NCBI RefSeq assembly: GCF_006874705.1
Contig: NZ_CP035382.1
Coordinates: forward strand, 3,224,001 to 3,288,000
Length of the DNA stretch: 64,000 nucleotides
From: Leclercia adecarboxylata
GTDB lineage: Bacteria > Pseudomonadota > Gammaproteobacteria > Enterobacterales > Enterobacteriaceae
Direction of reading: 5' to 3'
Every line of letters starts with the position of its first letter. Position 1 is the first letter of the stretch. The position numbers and the translations under genes were made by a program. Positions 27,998 through 38,089 of this stretch are shown here, one piece after another. The notes beneath the pieces were generated by a model. It worked only from the letters and a program-made list of their open reading frames with translations, ran no database searches and was not told where the DNA came from.

Positions 27998-29065
27998 CCC
28001 CGTCACGGCCGCTATCACCAGTAGCGGCCACAAACTTCCCCACACAATGTCCAGACTCGCATCCTTGAGATAGATCTGCTTGGTAATATCGGTGAAGTGG
28101 CGGATCGGGTTTACCCAGGTTAAGTTCTGCAGCCAGACCGGCATATTCTCCACCGGCGAGACATAGCCGGAGAGCAAAATCGCCGGCATCATAAAGACAA
28201 ACACCCCGATAAACGCCTGCTGTTGAGTCGAGCAGAGCGCCGAGATCAGCAGCCCAAAGCCCACCAGCGACAGCCCGTAAATCACCATCGTAAAGTAGAA
28301 CAGCAGAAGCGAACCGGCGAAGGGGATGTGATAGGCCCAGATGCCAATGGCCAGCACGATGCTGGCCTGGAAAGTGGCCACAATCAGCGCCGGAACCGCT
28401 TTGCCGACGAAGATCTGCCAGGTCGCCAGCGGAGAGACCAGCAGCTGATCCAGCGTGCCCTGTTCGCGCTCGCGGGCCACCGACAGCGACGTCACGATCA
28501 TCACCCCGATGGTGGTGATCATGGCGATAAGCGACGGCACCACAAACCATTTGTAGTCGAGGTTCGGGTTGTACCAGTTGCGCACCACCAGCTCGCTGTT
28601 GTTCGGCTTCGGTTTGCCCTCCATCAGCTCCTGCTGATACTCCTTCACCACCTGCTGCAGGTAGTTGGCGGCAATCTGCGCGCTGTTGGAGTTACGCCCG
28701 TCAAGGATCAGCTGCATGGGCGCGGTTTGCAGGGTGTCGAGGTTGCGGGAAAAATCGGCCGGGAAGCGCACCAGCAAGAGCGCCTTTTGCGTGTCGATGG
28801 TCGGCTGTATTTCCTGCGGGCTGTTGAGGATCAGCACGTGGGTAAAGGCTTTGGCGCGGGCAAAGCGCTGGGTCAGCTCCACCGAATGTTTGCCGTTATC
28901 TTCGTTATAGACGGCGATGGTGGCGTTGGTCACCTCCAGGGTGGCCGCCCAAGGGAACAGCAGCACCTGGATCAGCACCGGCAAAATCAAAATCGCCCGG
29001 GTCTGCGGCTCGCGCAGCAGAGATTGCAGCTCTTTGCGGATCAAGGTCCATAAACGGTAAAGCAT
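27959..29065 (-). CDS. ybhR: ABC-2 type permease YbhR
   Basis: 368 residues. ABC-2 membrane subunit: one N-terminal TM, a large periplasmic domain, then a five-TM block with [16 protein letters not shown] before the core. In E. coli the YbhGFSR pump is linked to cefoperazone and Na+/Li+ export. Pairs with YbhS and is separated from it by two REPs, perhaps allowing uneven expression. Confidence 0.95.
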   Translation of the reverse strand: MLYRLWTLIRKELQSLLREPQTRAILILPVLIQVLLFPWAATLEVTNATIAVYNEDNGKHSVELTQRFARAKAFTHVLILNSPQEIQPTIDTQKALLLVRFPADFSRNLDTLQTAPMQLILDGRNSNSAQIAANYLQQVVKEYQQELMEGKPKPNNSELVVRNWYNPNLDYKWFVVPSLIAMITTIGVMIVTSLSVAREREQGTLDQLLVSPLATWQIFVGKAVPALIVATFQASIVLAIGIWAYHIPFAGSLLLFYFTMVIYGLSLVGFGLLISALCSTQQQAFIGVFVFMMPAILLSGYVSPVENMPVWLQNLTWVNPIRHFTDITKQIYLKDASLDIVWGSLWPLLVIAAVTGSVAYAMFRRNIA

Positions 29066-29079
29066 AGTGTCGTCCTCTT

Positions 29080-29156
29080 GTCGGGTGGCGCTTTCGCTTA
29101 CCCGACCTACAAAATCAACGAGACCCGTAGGACCGGTAAGCGCAGCGCCACCGGGC
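29080..29156. repeat. Paired REP between ybhS and ybhR
   Basis: GTCGGGTGGCGCTTTCGCTT... (29080-29110) and an opposite copy (29125-29156) form a REP pair inside the ybhGFSR operon, in the only sizeable gap of that operon. Confidence 0.8.
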
Positions 29157-29161
29157 GAAAC

Positions 29162-30295
29162 CTAATCTAATCGCCGTTTGGTTTTCATCCACGTCAGCCC
29201 GATAAACATCACCGCCGACGCAATCAAAAACAGCAGATTCACAATCAGCACCACCGGAATATTGCCCGCCAGGAACAGGCTTTGCAGGGTGCTGACGAAA
29301 TAGCGCGCCGGGATAATGTAGGTTGCCGCACGGATCGCCGCCGGCATACTGTCGATCTGGAAAATAAACCCGGACAGCATAATCGACGGCAGGAAGGCGG
29401 CATTCAGCGCTACCTGGGCGGCGTTAAACTGGTTGCGGGTGACGGTGGAGATCAACAGCCCCATCCCCAGGGTGCTGAGTAAAAACAGGCTGGTGATGAG
29501 GAACAGCACCAGCAGCGAGCCGCGATAGGGCACGCCGAGAATAAACACTGACACCAGCATGCACAGCAGCATCGCCAGCATCCCGAGGAAGTAGTAGGGG
29601 ATCAGCTTGCACAGCAGCAGTTCCGTGCGCGTCACTTCGGTGGAGAGCAGCGCCTCCATGGTGCCGCGCTCCCACTCGCGGGCGATCACCAGCGAGGTGA
29701 GGATCGCGCCGATAACCGTCATGATAATGGTCACCGCGCCGGGGATAATAAAGTGCTGGCTGATGGCCGCCGGGTTAAACCAGTACCGGGTCTGGACGTC
29801 GATCAACGGCTCGAACGTTTCACCGCGGTCTTCCGCCCGCTGCATCTGCCACAGCTGCCAGATCCCTTCGCTGTAGCCCTGCACAAAGTTGGCGGTGTTC
29901 GGCTCGCTGCCGTCGGTGATCACCTGGATCGGGGCGGTATCGCCCGGGCGCGCCATGCGGGCCGCGAAATCCACCGGAATGACGATCAGCCCGCGAATGC
30001 GCCCGGCCTGCATCATCTGGATCAGCTGCTGGCGGTCATCGCTGATGGTGGCGTCGATATAGGGCGAGCCGGTCATGGCGTGGGTGAAGTCGAGCGCCTC
30101 TTCGCTGCGCTGCTCCAGCAGGATCCCGACCCGCAGCTTGCTGGAGTCCAGGTTAATGCCGTAGCCAAAGATAAACAAAAGCAGCAGGGGGATCACCACC
30201 GCAATCAGCCAGCTGCTCGGGTCGCGCACAATCTGCCGCGTCTCTTTGATGCACAGGGCGCGCACCCGACGCCAGGAGAGGGCGGTATCAGACAT
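29162..30295 (-). CDS. ybhS: ABC-2 type permease YbhS
   Basis: 377 residues when started at the second ATG ([15 protein letters not shown]), which gives the E. coli length and leaves 7 bases after GGAG; the first ATG two codons earlier is only one base from GGAG. Same architecture as YbhR: N-terminal TM, periplasmic domain, and the [16 protein letters not shown] motif before the TM core. Overlaps the ybhF stop by 8 bases. Confidence 0.95.
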   Translation of the reverse strand: MSDTALSWRRVRALCIKETRQIVRDPSSWLIAVVIPLLLLFIFGYGINLDSSKLRVGILLEQRSEEALDFTHAMTGSPYIDATISDDRQQLIQMMQAGRIRGLIVIPVDFAARMARPGDTAPIQVITDGSEPNTANFVQGYSEGIWQLWQMQRAEDRGETFEPLIDVQTRYWFNPAAISQHFIIPGAVTIIMTVIGAILTSLVIAREWERGTMEALLSTEVTRTELLLCKLIPYYFLGMLAMLLCMLVSVFILGVPYRGSLLVLFLITSLFLLSTLGMGLLISTVTRNQFNAAQVALNAAFLPSIMLSGFIFQIDSMPAAIRAATYIIPARYFVSTLQSLFLAGNIPVVLIVNLLFLIASAVMFIGLTWMKTKRRLD

Positions 30296-32024
30296 GGCCA
30301 TGCTCCTTATCCCAGTCGTTAATCAGCGAAATAAAGGCCTGCTCCATGGTGGGGTCGGGCTGTTGCTCGTCCGCCACCTGAGCTTTGAGATCGTCAGGCG
30401 TGCCGTGGGCGATCAGCTTGCCGCGGTACACCAGCCCGATGCGGTCGCAGTACTCCGCCTCGTCCATAAAGTGGGTGGTGACCATCACGGTAACCCCTTT
30501 CTCCACCATGCTGTTGATATGCAGCCAGAACTCGCGGCGGGTGAGGGGGTCGACGCCGGAGGTCGGTTCATCGAGGAACAGAATGTCCGGCTCATGCATC
30601 AGGGAGCAGGCCAGCGCCAGCCGCTGCTTAAATCCGAGCGGCAGATCGTCAGTGGCGTGGCTGGCGATGTTGCTTAAACCAAAAGCCTCGCTCATGCGGG
30701 CGATCTTCTCACTCTGCACCCGTCCGCGCAGGCCGTAGACCCCGGAGAAGAAGCGCAGGTTCTGCTCCACCGTCAGGTTGCCGTACAGGGAGAATTTTTG
30801 CGCCATGTAGCCCAGGTGCTGGCGCGCCTTGCCGGAGCTGACTTTTAAATCCATATCCAACACCAGCGCCTTACCGGCGGTGGGCACCAGCAGGCCGCAC
30901 ATCATTTTGAAGGTGGTGGATTTGCCCGCGCCGTTGGGACCCAGCAGACCAAAGATCTCCCCGCGTTTCACGGCAAAGTTCACGTCATCCGTCGCGGCAA
31001 AATCACCGAACTTTTTGGTCAGGGATTTGGCTTCAATTACCGTTTCGCCCGGCGTGCCTTCCACGGTATGCAGAATGGCCCCCAGCGGGGATTCCGCGGT
31101 GCCTGCCCCGCCGAGCAGATCGATAAAGGCATCTTCAAAGCGTGGGGCGGTCTCCTCGATGTGCAGATCCGGCAGATCCGCACTCTGGCGCAGATCGTCG
31201 GCGCTGGCCTCTTTTGTGAGGATCACCCGCACCGATTTCCCCTGAATCATCCCGTCGCTCACCTGGGGCAGCTTCAGCACCCGCTGCAGCAGGCGGCGGT
31301 TGTTCTCATGGGGCGAGTGCAGTAACAGGCTGCGCCCGGTCATGCTTTGGGTCAGCTTAGTCGGATCGCCCTGATAGAGCAGCTCCCCTTCGTTCATCAG
31401 CAGCACGTCCCGGCACTGCTCTGCTTCGTCGAGGTACGAGGTGCTCCAGAGGATCAACATCCCGTCGCCCGCCAGCTCATGCACCATCTGCCATAGCTCG
31501 CGGCGGGAGATGGGATCCACCCCAACGCCGGGCTCGTCCAGCAGCAACACCTTCGGTTCGCCTACCAGGGTGCAGGCGAGCCCCAGCTTCTGCTTCATGC
31601 CGCCGGAAAGTTTGCCCGCCAGCCGGTCGGTGAAGGGACCCAGCGCGGTAAAGTCGAGCAAGCGCTGAAAGGTCTTCTGCCGCGTCTCGCCGGTGACGCT
31701 GCGCAGATCGGCGTACAGGGTCAGGTTCTCCATCACCGTCAGATCCTCGTACAGGCCGAATTTCTGCGGCATGTAGCCCAGCATCGCATGCAGGGCGCGA
31801 TCGTCCTGGATGGGATCCAGCCCCAGCACGCTGGCTGTCCCTTCGTCGGGCTTCAGCAGCCCGGCCAGCATTCGCATCAGGGTGGTTTTGCCCGCGCCGT
31901 CCGGGCCGACCAGCCCGGTGACGTAGCCTTTCTGCAGCGTACAGTCGAGCGGCGCGACGGCGGGCTTCTCCATCCCGGCAAAGCGTTTAACCAGCCCGGT
32001 GAGCTGGATCACCGCGTCACTCAT
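30288..32024 (-). CDS. ybhF: Double ATP-binding ABC protein YbhF
   Basis: 578 residues from [11 protein letters not shown]; the frame opens four codons earlier but that part is the ybhG end. Two complete nucleotide-binding domains: Walker [10 protein letters not shown] and GPNGAGKST; signatures LSGGMKQKL and the variant LPLGFKQRL; Walker [10 protein letters not shown] and LFLDEPTSG. It energises YbhS-YbhR with YbhG as periplasmic adaptor. Confidence 0.96.
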   Translation of the reverse strand: MSDAVIQLTGLVKRFAGMEKPAVAPLDCTLQKGYVTGLVGPDGAGKTTLMRMLAGLLKPDEGTASVLGLDPIQDDRALHAMLGYMPQKFGLYEDLTVMENLTLYADLRSVTGETRQKTFQRLLDFTALGPFTDRLAGKLSGGMKQKLGLACTLVGEPKVLLLDEPGVGVDPISRRELWQMVHELAGDGMLILWSTSYLDEAEQCRDVLLMNEGELLYQGDPTKLTQSMTGRSLLLHSPHENNRRLLQRVLKLPQVSDGMIQGKSVRVILTKEASADDLRQSADLPDLHIEETAPRFEDAFIDLLGGAGTAESPLGAILHTVEGTPGETVIEAKSLTKKFGDFAATDDVNFAVKRGEIFGLLGPNGAGKSTTFKMMCGLLVPTAGKALVLDMDLKVSSGKARQHLGYMAQKFSLYGNLTVEQNLRFFSGVYGLRGRVQSEKIARMSEAFGLSNIASHATDDLPLGFKQRLALACSLMHEPDILFLDEPTSGVDPLTRREFWLHINSMVEKGVTVMVTTHFMDEAEYCDRIGLVYRGKLIAHGTPDDLKAQVADEQQPDPTMEQAFISLINDWDKEHGHV

Positions 32025-33012
32025 GGGCTTGCCCATTATCGAAGCTGACCGTTACCGGCATCCCCTGGCGCAGGGAATCGTCGGCATCGTTGACGATAAT
32101 GCGCAGGCGATAGACCAGATCGGTGCGCAGGTCCGGGGTTTCCACGGTTTTCGGCGTGAATTCGGCGGTAGGGGAGACAAAGCCGATTTTCCCGTGATAA
32201 GGCTTGTCGGGGCGGCCGTCGGTATAGAGCAGCACTTCGCGCCCCGGTTTAGCCTCCCCGAGACTGGCTTCATTGACGTAGGCCCGCACCCACACCGGGC
32301 GGGTCAGGGAGAGGGTCAGCACCGTGCTGCCCGCGTTCAGCATGCTGCCGGGCTCGACGGCGCGGGTCAGCAGCGTGCCGTTAGCCGGGGCTACCAGGGT
32401 GGTGTCGTGCAGATCCAGCTGCGCCTGCGCCAGCTGGGCCTGGGCCTGTTCGAGGCTGGCTTTGGCCTGGGCGATATCCTGCTCGCGGTTGCCGGAGCGG
32501 TACTGGCGCAACTTATCCTGGGAAGATCTCAGGGTTGCCAGCGCCTGGTCGCGCGAGGAGCGGGCGTTCTCCAGATCGTTAGCCGACACGGTGCGGCTTT
32601 TCCACAGCCCCTGCTGACGGTTAAAGAAGTTCTGCGCATAGTCATAGGCGGCCTGGGCCTGTTTGACGGCGGCAGCGGCCTGGGCCACCTCTTCGTCGCG
32701 GTAGCCCGCCTGCATCAAATCGTATTGCGCCTGAGCCACGGAGACGCCCGCCTGGGCCTGCATCAGGGCATTCTGGTACGGGGCTTTGTCCAGCTCGCCC
32801 AGCGTCTGCCCGGCGGCGATGGTATCCCCTTCGTCCACGGTTAATGACGCCAGCCGTCCGCCGACGCGAAAGCTCATGTTGACGGTGCGGATATCGACGT
32901 TGCCGTAGAGAGTCAGCGTTTTATCCTGCTGACTCTGATACCACAGCCAGCCGCCGATCCCGGCGGCCAGCACCACGATCGCTGCCACAATAATGACAAC
33001 CGGTTTTTTCAT
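32017..33012 (-). CDS. ybhG: HlyD-family periplasmic adaptor YbhG
   Basis: 331 residues. N-terminal membrane anchor ([20 protein letters not shown]), lipoyl-like half-motifs ([20 protein letters not shown] and [20 protein letters not shown]) around a long Ala/Gln-rich coiled-coil hairpin at about 80-200. Overlaps cecR by 4 bases and ybhF by 8. Confidence 0.95.
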   Translation of the reverse strand: MKKPVVIIVAAIVVLAAGIGGWLWYQSQQDKTLTLYGNVDIRTVNMSFRVGGRLASLTVDEGDTIAAGQTLGELDKAPYQNALMQAQAGVSVAQAQYDLMQAGYRDEEVAQAAAAVKQAQAAYDYAQNFFNRQQGLWKSRTVSANDLENARSSRDQALATLRSSQDKLRQYRSGNREQDIAQAKASLEQAQAQLAQAQLDLHDTTLVAPANGTLLTRAVEPGSMLNAGSTVLTLSLTRPVWVRAYVNEASLGEAKPGREVLLYTDGRPDKPYHGKIGFVSPTAEFTPKTVETPDLRTDLVYRLRIIVNDADDSLRQGMPVTVSFDNGQAHE

Positions 33013-33686
33013 GACTCCAGGCTCCTTTGCGTTAACCCCTGCAGGATCAAATCGACATGACAGGTGATGACCTGGCTTATCTGCAGGGCTTTATCCTCAT
33101 CAAATTCGGTCCAGCCGGTGCGTAACAAAATGGTTTCCCGCCCGAGGCGAAAGGCGAGCACTTCGCCCAGCAGGGCATGGGTATGCAGGATGGTCTGCGT
33201 GTCGCTGGCGTCGCGACCGGTATAGGCAGCCACCAGCCGGGTCAGATGGGTGTGCATCGGGGCGATAACCCGATCGTGCACCAGCTGGTAAGCGGCGGAA
33301 GGCGAGAGCTGCTCCCGTGAGATAAACTTACTCAGGTTTAGCGTATCGTCATGGGTCAGCAGCTGAATCATATTGTTGCAGGCGGTTAAAATCAGTTCGC
33401 GAATGGCGGCGCGATCCGGCGCGGGCTCGTCCAGCAGGGCAGTGGCCGTCTCCACGTGCGGGCGAAAGTGAGTGCCGATGAAGTCGGCGATCCACTGGGC
33501 GCAGGCGAGGTAGAGATCCTCTTTCGAGCCAAAATAGTAGGTAATGGCGGCGATGTTCTGCCCCGCCTGGGCGGCGATATCGCGGGTGGTGGCATGCAGC
33601 CCGTATTCGCCAAACTGCGCCAGCGCGGCGGCAATCAGCTGGCTTTTGGCCTGTTCGCCTTTAGTGGTGGTCGGGATCGGATTCAT
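33009..33686 (-). CDS. cecR: TetR-family regulator CecR (YbiH)
   Basis: 225 residues from ATG 33686 ([20 protein letters not shown]); earlier in-frame starts would cross the operator. TetR helix-turn-helix at about 28-50 ([20 protein letters not shown]). In E. coli it represses ybhGFSR and acts on rhlE. First gene of the cecR-ybhGFSR operon, with its palindromic operator just upstream. Confidence 0.95.
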   Translation of the reverse strand: MNPIPTTTKGEQAKSQLIAAALAQFGEYGLHATTRDIAAQAGQNIAAITYYFGSKEDLYLACAQWIADFIGTHFRPHVETATALLDEPAPDRAAIRELILTACNNMIQLLTHDDTLNLSKFISREQLSPSAAYQLVHDRVIAPMHTHLTRLVAAYTGRDASDTQTILHTHALLGEVLAFRLGRETILLRTGWTEFDEDKALQISQVITCHVDLILQGLTQRSLES

Positions 33687-33693
33687 AGGGCAT

Positions 33694-33725
33694 ATAATCT
33701 TAATCAATCGATTGATTAAGATTAT
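33694..33725. promoter_or_regulatory. CecR operator, perfect 32-bp palindrome
   Basis: ATAATCTTAATCAATC is followed exactly by its reverse complement, centred on AATCGATT, between the divergent cecR and rhlE genes and only 8 bases from the cecR ATG. TTAATCAAT half-sites suit a TetR dimer pair. Repression of both directions is inferred from position. Confidence 0.85.
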
Positions 33726-33765
33726 GACTGTTTTTTGAGCTTGTCCAGTCCGCTTGTTCAATGTT

Positions 33766-33798
33766 GCGCCGGGCGGCACTGCGTCTGCCCGGCCTACG
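33766..33798. repeat. REP palindrome upstream of rhlE
   Basis: GCGCCGGGCGGCACTGCGTC followed by TGCCCGGCCTACG, in the 230-base cecR-rhlE gap. Confidence 0.75.
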
Positions 33799-33956
33799 TA
33801 ATAGCGTGGATGCATCTGTTTGCGGGATATTTTATGCGCCACGTCACAAAAGCTGCTACACTCCGCTGCTTCGCGACACCGTGGTTTTTGTCCTTCTATT
33901 TGTCATTATCTCCCTGAAAACTACACCTGAAATGGTCGGGGCGGTTCGGAGTTGTT

Positions 33957-35321
33957 ATGTCTTTTGATACCCTTGGCCTGAACCCGGAAATCCTGCGTGC
34001 TGTAGAAGAGCAGGGCTACCGCGAACCTACCCCTATTCAGCAGCAGGCCATTCCTGCCGTGCTGGCCGGCCGCGACCTGATGGCCAGCGCCCAGACCGGG
34101 ACCGGTAAAACCGCCGGCTTTACCCTGCCGCTGCTGCAACGCCTGATTCAGAAAGAGCCGCACGCCAAGGGCCGTCGCCCGGTGCGCGCCCTGATCCTGA
34201 CCCCGACCCGTGAACTCGCCGCCCAGGTGGGTGAGAACGTGCGTGAGTACAGCCGCTATCTCAACATCCGCTCGCTGGTGGTGTTCGGTGGGGTCAGCAT
34301 TAACCCGCAGATGATGAAACTGCGCAGCGGCGTGGACGTGCTGGTAGCGACCCCGGGCCGCCTGCTCGATCTGGAACACCAGAACGCCGTCAAGCTCGAC
34401 AGCGTGGAAATCCTGGTGCTCGACGAAGCCGACCGCATGCTCGACATGGGCTTCATTCACGATATTCGCCGCGTGCTGGCAAAACTGCCGACCCGCCGCC
34501 AGAACCTGCTCTTCTCCGCTACCTTCTCCGACGAGATCAAAGGCCTGGCGGAAAAACTGCTGCACAACCCGCTGGAAGTGGAAGTGGCGCGCCGCAATAC
34601 CGCCTCCGAGCAGGTGACCCAGCATGTGCACATGGTGGACAAAAAGCGCAAGCGCGAGCTGCTGTCGCAGATGATTGGCGAAGGCAACTGGCAGCAGGTG
34701 CTGGTCTTCACCCGCACCAAGCACGGCGCAAACCATCTGGCAGAACAGCTGAACAAAGACGGGATCCGCAGCGCGGCTATCCACGGCAACAAGAGCCAGG
34801 GCGCACGTACCCGCGCGCTGGCAGATTTTAAATCCGGCGATATCCGCGTGCTGGTGGCGACCGACATCGCCGCCCGTGGTCTGGACATCGAAGAGCTGCC
34901 GCACGTGGTCAACTACGAGCTGCCGAACGTCCCGGAAGATTACGTCCACCGTATCGGCCGTACCGGTCGTGCAGCGGCCACCGGCGAAGCGCTGTCGCTG
35001 GTCTGTGTGGATGAAATTAAACTGCTGCGCGATATCGAACGCCTGCTGAAGAAAGAGATCCCGCGCATCGCCCTTGCGGGTTATGACGTGGATCCGTCGA
35101 TCAAAGCTGAGCCGATCCAGAACGGTCGCCAGGGTGGCGGTCGCGGTCAGGGCGGTGGACGCGGGCAGGGCGGCGGCGGTCGTGGTCAGCAGCAGCCGCG
35201 CCGTAGCGAAGGCGGCGCGCCGAAAGCGGCCAGCAAGCCACCGCGTCGCGATGGTGAAGCGAAACCGGCCGGGGAAGGCCAGCGCCGACGCCGTCCGCGC
35301 AAACCTGCCAGCGCACAGTAA
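33957..35321 (+). CDS. rhlE: ATP-dependent RNA helicase RhlE
   Basis: 454 residues, DEAD-box helicase involved in ribosome maturation. Q-motif region [13 protein letters not shown], motif I AQTGTGKT, motif II DEADRM, motif III SATFS and motif [10 protein letters not shown]. The C-terminal 80 residues are a basic Gly/Gln/Arg-rich tail with GGGRGQ repeats that probably binds RNA. An intrinsic terminator follows. Confidence 0.96.
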   Translation: MSFDTLGLNPEILRAVEEQGYREPTPIQQQAIPAVLAGRDLMASAQTGTGKTAGFTLPLLQRLIQKEPHAKGRRPVRALILTPTRELAAQVGENVREYSRYLNIRSLVVFGGVSINPQMMKLRSGVDVLVATPGRLLDLEHQNAVKLDSVEILVLDEADRMLDMGFIHDIRRVLAKLPTRRQNLLFSATFSDEIKGLAEKLLHNPLEVEVARRNTASEQVTQHVHMVDKKRKRELLSQMIGEGNWQQVLVFTRTKHGANHLAEQLNKDGIRSAAIHGNKSQGARTRALADFKSGDIRVLVATDIAARGLDIEELPHVVNYELPNVPEDYVHRIGRTGRAAATGEALSLVCVDEIKLLRDIERLLKKEIPRIALAGYDVDPSIKAEPIQNGRQGGGRGQGGGRGQGGGGRGQQQPRRSEGGAPKAASKPPRRDGEAKPAGEGQRRRRPRKPASAQ

Positions 35322-35326
35322 TCTGG

Positions 35327-35357
35327 AAGCCCGGTCGTAAAGCCGGGCTTTTCTTTT
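35327..35357 (+). terminator. rhlE terminator
   Basis: AAGCCCGG - 8-base loop - CCGGGCTT followed by TTCTTTT. Confidence 0.88.
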
Positions 35358-35383
35358 GCGGCCCGCTTAAGAAAGTGCCACAA

Positions 35384-35403
35384 TAGTGGCTGTTTATACA
35401 GTA
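35384..35403 (+). promoter_or_regulatory. LexA box of dinG
   Basis: TAGTGGCTGTTTATACAGTA has a good right half (ATACAGTA) and a weak left half (GTG instead of CTG), much like the E. coli dinG box. It is 14 bases before the dinG ATG. Confidence 0.7.
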
Positions 35404-35416
35404 TTTCAGGTCCATC

Positions 35417-37594
35417 ATGGCTTTAACCGCCGCGCTGAAAGCGCAAATTGCCGCCTGGTATAAGGCGCTGCAACAGCAGATCCCCGACTTTATCCCCCGC
35501 GCACCGCAACGGCAGATGATTGCCGATGTGGCAAAAACGCTGGCCGGTGACGAGGGGCGACATCTGGCAATTGAAGCCCCGACCGGGGTCGGTAAAACCC
35601 TCTCCTACCTGATCCCCGGCATCGCTATCGCCCGGGAAGAACAAAAGACGCTGGTGGTGAGCACCGCCAACGTAGCCCTGCAGGATCAGATCTACAGTAA
35701 AGACCTGCCCCTGCTGCGCAAGATCATCCCCGAGCTGCGCTTTACCGCCGCCTTCGGGCGCGGGCGTTACGTTTGCCCGCGCAATCTGGCCGCCCTTGCC
35801 AGCAGCGAACCGACCCAGCAGGATCTGCTGGCGTTTCTTGATGACGAGCTGACCCCTAACAACAAGGCCGAGCAGGAGCAGTGCGCAAAGCTGAAGACCG
35901 ATCTCGACGGCTACAAGTGGGACGGCCTGCGCGATCACACCGATCAGGCCATCAGCGACGACCTCTGGCGCAGGCTCAGCACCGATAAAGCAAGCTGCCT
36001 GAACCGCAACTGCCACTACTACCGCGAATGCCCGTTCTTTGTCGCCCGCCGTGAAATTCAGGAGGCCGAAGTGGTGGTCGCCAACCACGCCCTGGTGATG
36101 GCGGCCATGGAGAGCGAAGCGGTACTGCCGGACCCGAAACATCTGCTGCTGGTGCTGGATGAAGGCCATCATCTGCCGGACGTTGCCCGCGATGCGCTGG
36201 AGATGAGCGCCGAGATCACCGCCCCCTGGTTCCGCCTGCAGCTGGATCTCTTCTGCAAGCTGGTTGCCACCTGCATGGATCAGTTCCGCCCGAAAACCAT
36301 CCCGCCGCTGGCGGTCCCGGAGCGCCTCAGCGAGCACTGCGAAACCATTTACACCCATATCGCCTCGCTGAATAACATCCTCAATCTCTATCTCCCGCCC
36401 GGACAGGAGGCGGAGCACCGCTTTGAGATGGGCGAGCTGCCGGATGAGATCATGACCCTTTGCCGCGAGCTGGCGCAGCTTATCGAAAAACTGCGCGGGC
36501 TGGCGGAGCTGTTTTTAAACGATCTCAGTGAAAAGACCGGCACCCATGACGTGGTGCGTGTGCACCGGGTACTGTTGCAGATGAACCGCGCGCTCGGCAT
36601 GTTCGAAGGGCAGAGCAAGCTGTGGCGGCTGGCGTCGATGGCCCAGGCCTCCGGCGCGCCGGTCACCAAGTGGGCGACGCGGGAAGTCAGGGAGGGGCAG
36701 GTGCATCTCTTCTTCCACTGCGCGGGCATTCGCGTCAGCGATCAGCTGGAAAAACTGCTCTGGCGCAGCGTCCCGCATGTGGTGGTCACCTCCGCCACGC
36801 TGCGCTCGTTGAACAGCTTCTCGCGGTTGCAGGAGATGAGCGGCCTGAAGGAGAAAGCGGGCGATCGTTTTGTGGCCCTCGATTCGCCGTTCAACCACTG
36901 CGAGCAGGGCAAGCTGGTGATCCCGCGCATGCAGTTTGAGCCGCTGATCGACAACGAAGAGCAGCATCTTGCCGAGATGGCGGCCTACTTCCGCGAACAG
37001 CTGGAAAGCAAAAAATACCCCGGCATGCTGGTGCTGTTCGCCAGCGCCCGGGCGATGAATCTCTTTTTAACCTTCGTCACCGATCTGCGCCTGCTTCTGC
37101 TGGTGCAGGGGGATCAGCCCCGCTACCGGCTGGTGGAACTCCACCGTAAACGGATAGACAGCGGGGAGCGCAGCGTGCTGGTGGGGCTCCAGTCGTTCGC
37201 GGAGGGGCTGGATCTGAAGGGCGATTACCTGACCCAGGTGCACATCCACAAGATTGCCTTCCCGCCCATCGACAGCCCGGTAGTGCTGACCGAGGGCGAG
37301 TGGCTGAAAAGCCTCAACCGCTTCCCGTTTGAGGTGCAGAGCCTGCCGGCGGCGTCGTTCAACCTGATCCAGCAGGTCGGGCGCCTGATCCGCAGCCACA
37401 GCTGCTGGGGTGAGGTGGTGATCTACGATAAACGCCTGCTGACCAAAAACTACGGCAAGCGTCTGCTGAATGCCCTGCCGGTGTTTCCTATCGAGCAGCC
37501 CGAGGTGCCCGAAGTAAAAAAACGCCCGGCTAAACTTGCCGCCGGGCGTAAAAAAAGCATCCATGCCAAGAGGCGCGGTCCTACTGGTAAGTGA
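35417..37594 (+). CDS. dinG: SOS-induced DNA helicase DinG
   Basis: 725 residues (E. coli 716). XPD-like superfamily-2 helicase that unwinds R-loops and forks. Walker A EAPTGVGKT (53-61); 4Fe-4S ligands C120, C194, C199 and C205; motif II LDEGHH; motif VI QQVGRLIR. The last ~30 codons (KKRPAKLAAGRKKSIHAKRR) cover a minus-strand terminator, and the stop lies 14 bases inside the convergent fimbrial operon end. In E. coli ybiB follows directly. Confidence 0.96.
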   Translation: MALTAALKAQIAAWYKALQQQIPDFIPRAPQRQMIADVAKTLAGDEGRHLAIEAPTGVGKTLSYLIPGIAIAREEQKTLVVSTANVALQDQIYSKDLPLLRKIIPELRFTAAFGRGRYVCPRNLAALASSEPTQQDLLAFLDDELTPNNKAEQEQCAKLKTDLDGYKWDGLRDHTDQAISDDLWRRLSTDKASCLNRNCHYYRECPFFVARREIQEAEVVVANHALVMAAMESEAVLPDPKHLLLVLDEGHHLPDVARDALEMSAEITAPWFRLQLDLFCKLVATCMDQFRPKTIPPLAVPERLSEHCETIYTHIASLNNILNLYLPPGQEAEHRFEMGELPDEIMTLCRELAQLIEKLRGLAELFLNDLSEKTGTHDVVRVHRVLLQMNRALGMFEGQSKLWRLASMAQASGAPVTKWATREVREGQVHLFFHCAGIRVSDQLEKLLWRSVPHVVVTSATLRSLNSFSRLQEMSGLKEKAGDRFVALDSPFNHCEQGKLVIPRMQFEPLIDNEEQHLAEMAAYFREQLESKKYPGMLVLFASARAMNLFLTFVTDLRLLLLVQGDQPRYRLVELHRKRIDSGERSVLVGLQSFAEGLDLKGDYLTQVHIHKIAFPPIDSPVVLTEGEWLKSLNRFPFEVQSLPAASFNLIQQVGRLIRSHSCWGEVVIYDKRLLTKNYGKRLLNALPVFPIEQPEVPEVKKRPAKLAAGRKKSIHAKRRGPTGK
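37516..37548 (-). terminator. Fimbrial operon terminator inside dinG
   Basis: On the minus strand CGCCCGGC - 10-base loop - GCCGGGCG is followed by seven T. It lies about 33 bases past the last fimbrial stop and within the dinG coding end; on the plus strand no T-run follows, so dinG is unaffected. Confidence 0.8.
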
Positions 37595-38081
37595 AGGTAA
37601 ACTGCACCACGCTTGAAAACTCGCCCGCGCTGACCGGGGTATGCGAGGCGTAATAGCGTGCCGCCATCGGGAAATCGGCGGTGTGGGTGAGCGGGTCGAC
37701 CACCGCATTGAAGCGCGCTTCCGGCGCCAGAATGATCGCGTCGGTGCGGTCTGCCAGCTCCAGCGCCAGCCCTCTGGCCGTGCCGGTGTTGGCAAACTTA
37801 AACGGGTGGAGGGTGTCGCGCTGCCCCTCCAGGTTGATCGTCGCCAGGGTCAAGTTTTGCGGGCAATGCGAGAGGGTAATATCAAAGTTCTTCCACACCC
37901 CGGTGTCCCCCACCGATTTAAAATCACTGGCAACGGCCTGGCCGAGATCGACCACCTTGTTCTGGCTGGCGCTGTCCACCTCGCAGGCGGTGTCGTAAAT
38001 ATTGCCTTTGATGCTGAGGATCACGTCGGTGGCCGGGGCAGACGCGCTGGTCAGCAGCAGTAGCAGGGCAACGTATTTCAT
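37581..38081 (-). CDS. Minor fimbrial subunit (FimA/FimG-like)
   Basis: 166 residues from ATG 38081 (MKYVALLLLLTSASAPATDV); a GTG four codons earlier overlaps the previous stop. Signal peptide, then a pilin domain with the paired cysteines TACEVD and LSHCPQNL and the C-terminal beta-strand ending VQFTFTYQ, which fits donor-strand exchange. Last gene of the fimbrial operon; probably a minor or linker subunit. Confidence 0.85.
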   Translation of the reverse strand: MKYVALLLLLTSASAPATDVILSIKGNIYDTACEVDSASQNKVVDLGQAVASDFKSVGDTGVWKNFDITLSHCPQNLTLATINLEGQRDTLHPFKFANTGTARGLALELADRTDAIILAPEARFNAVVDPLTHTADFPMAARYYASHTPVSAGEFSSVVQFTFTYQ

Positions 38082-38089
38082 CGGGGATC

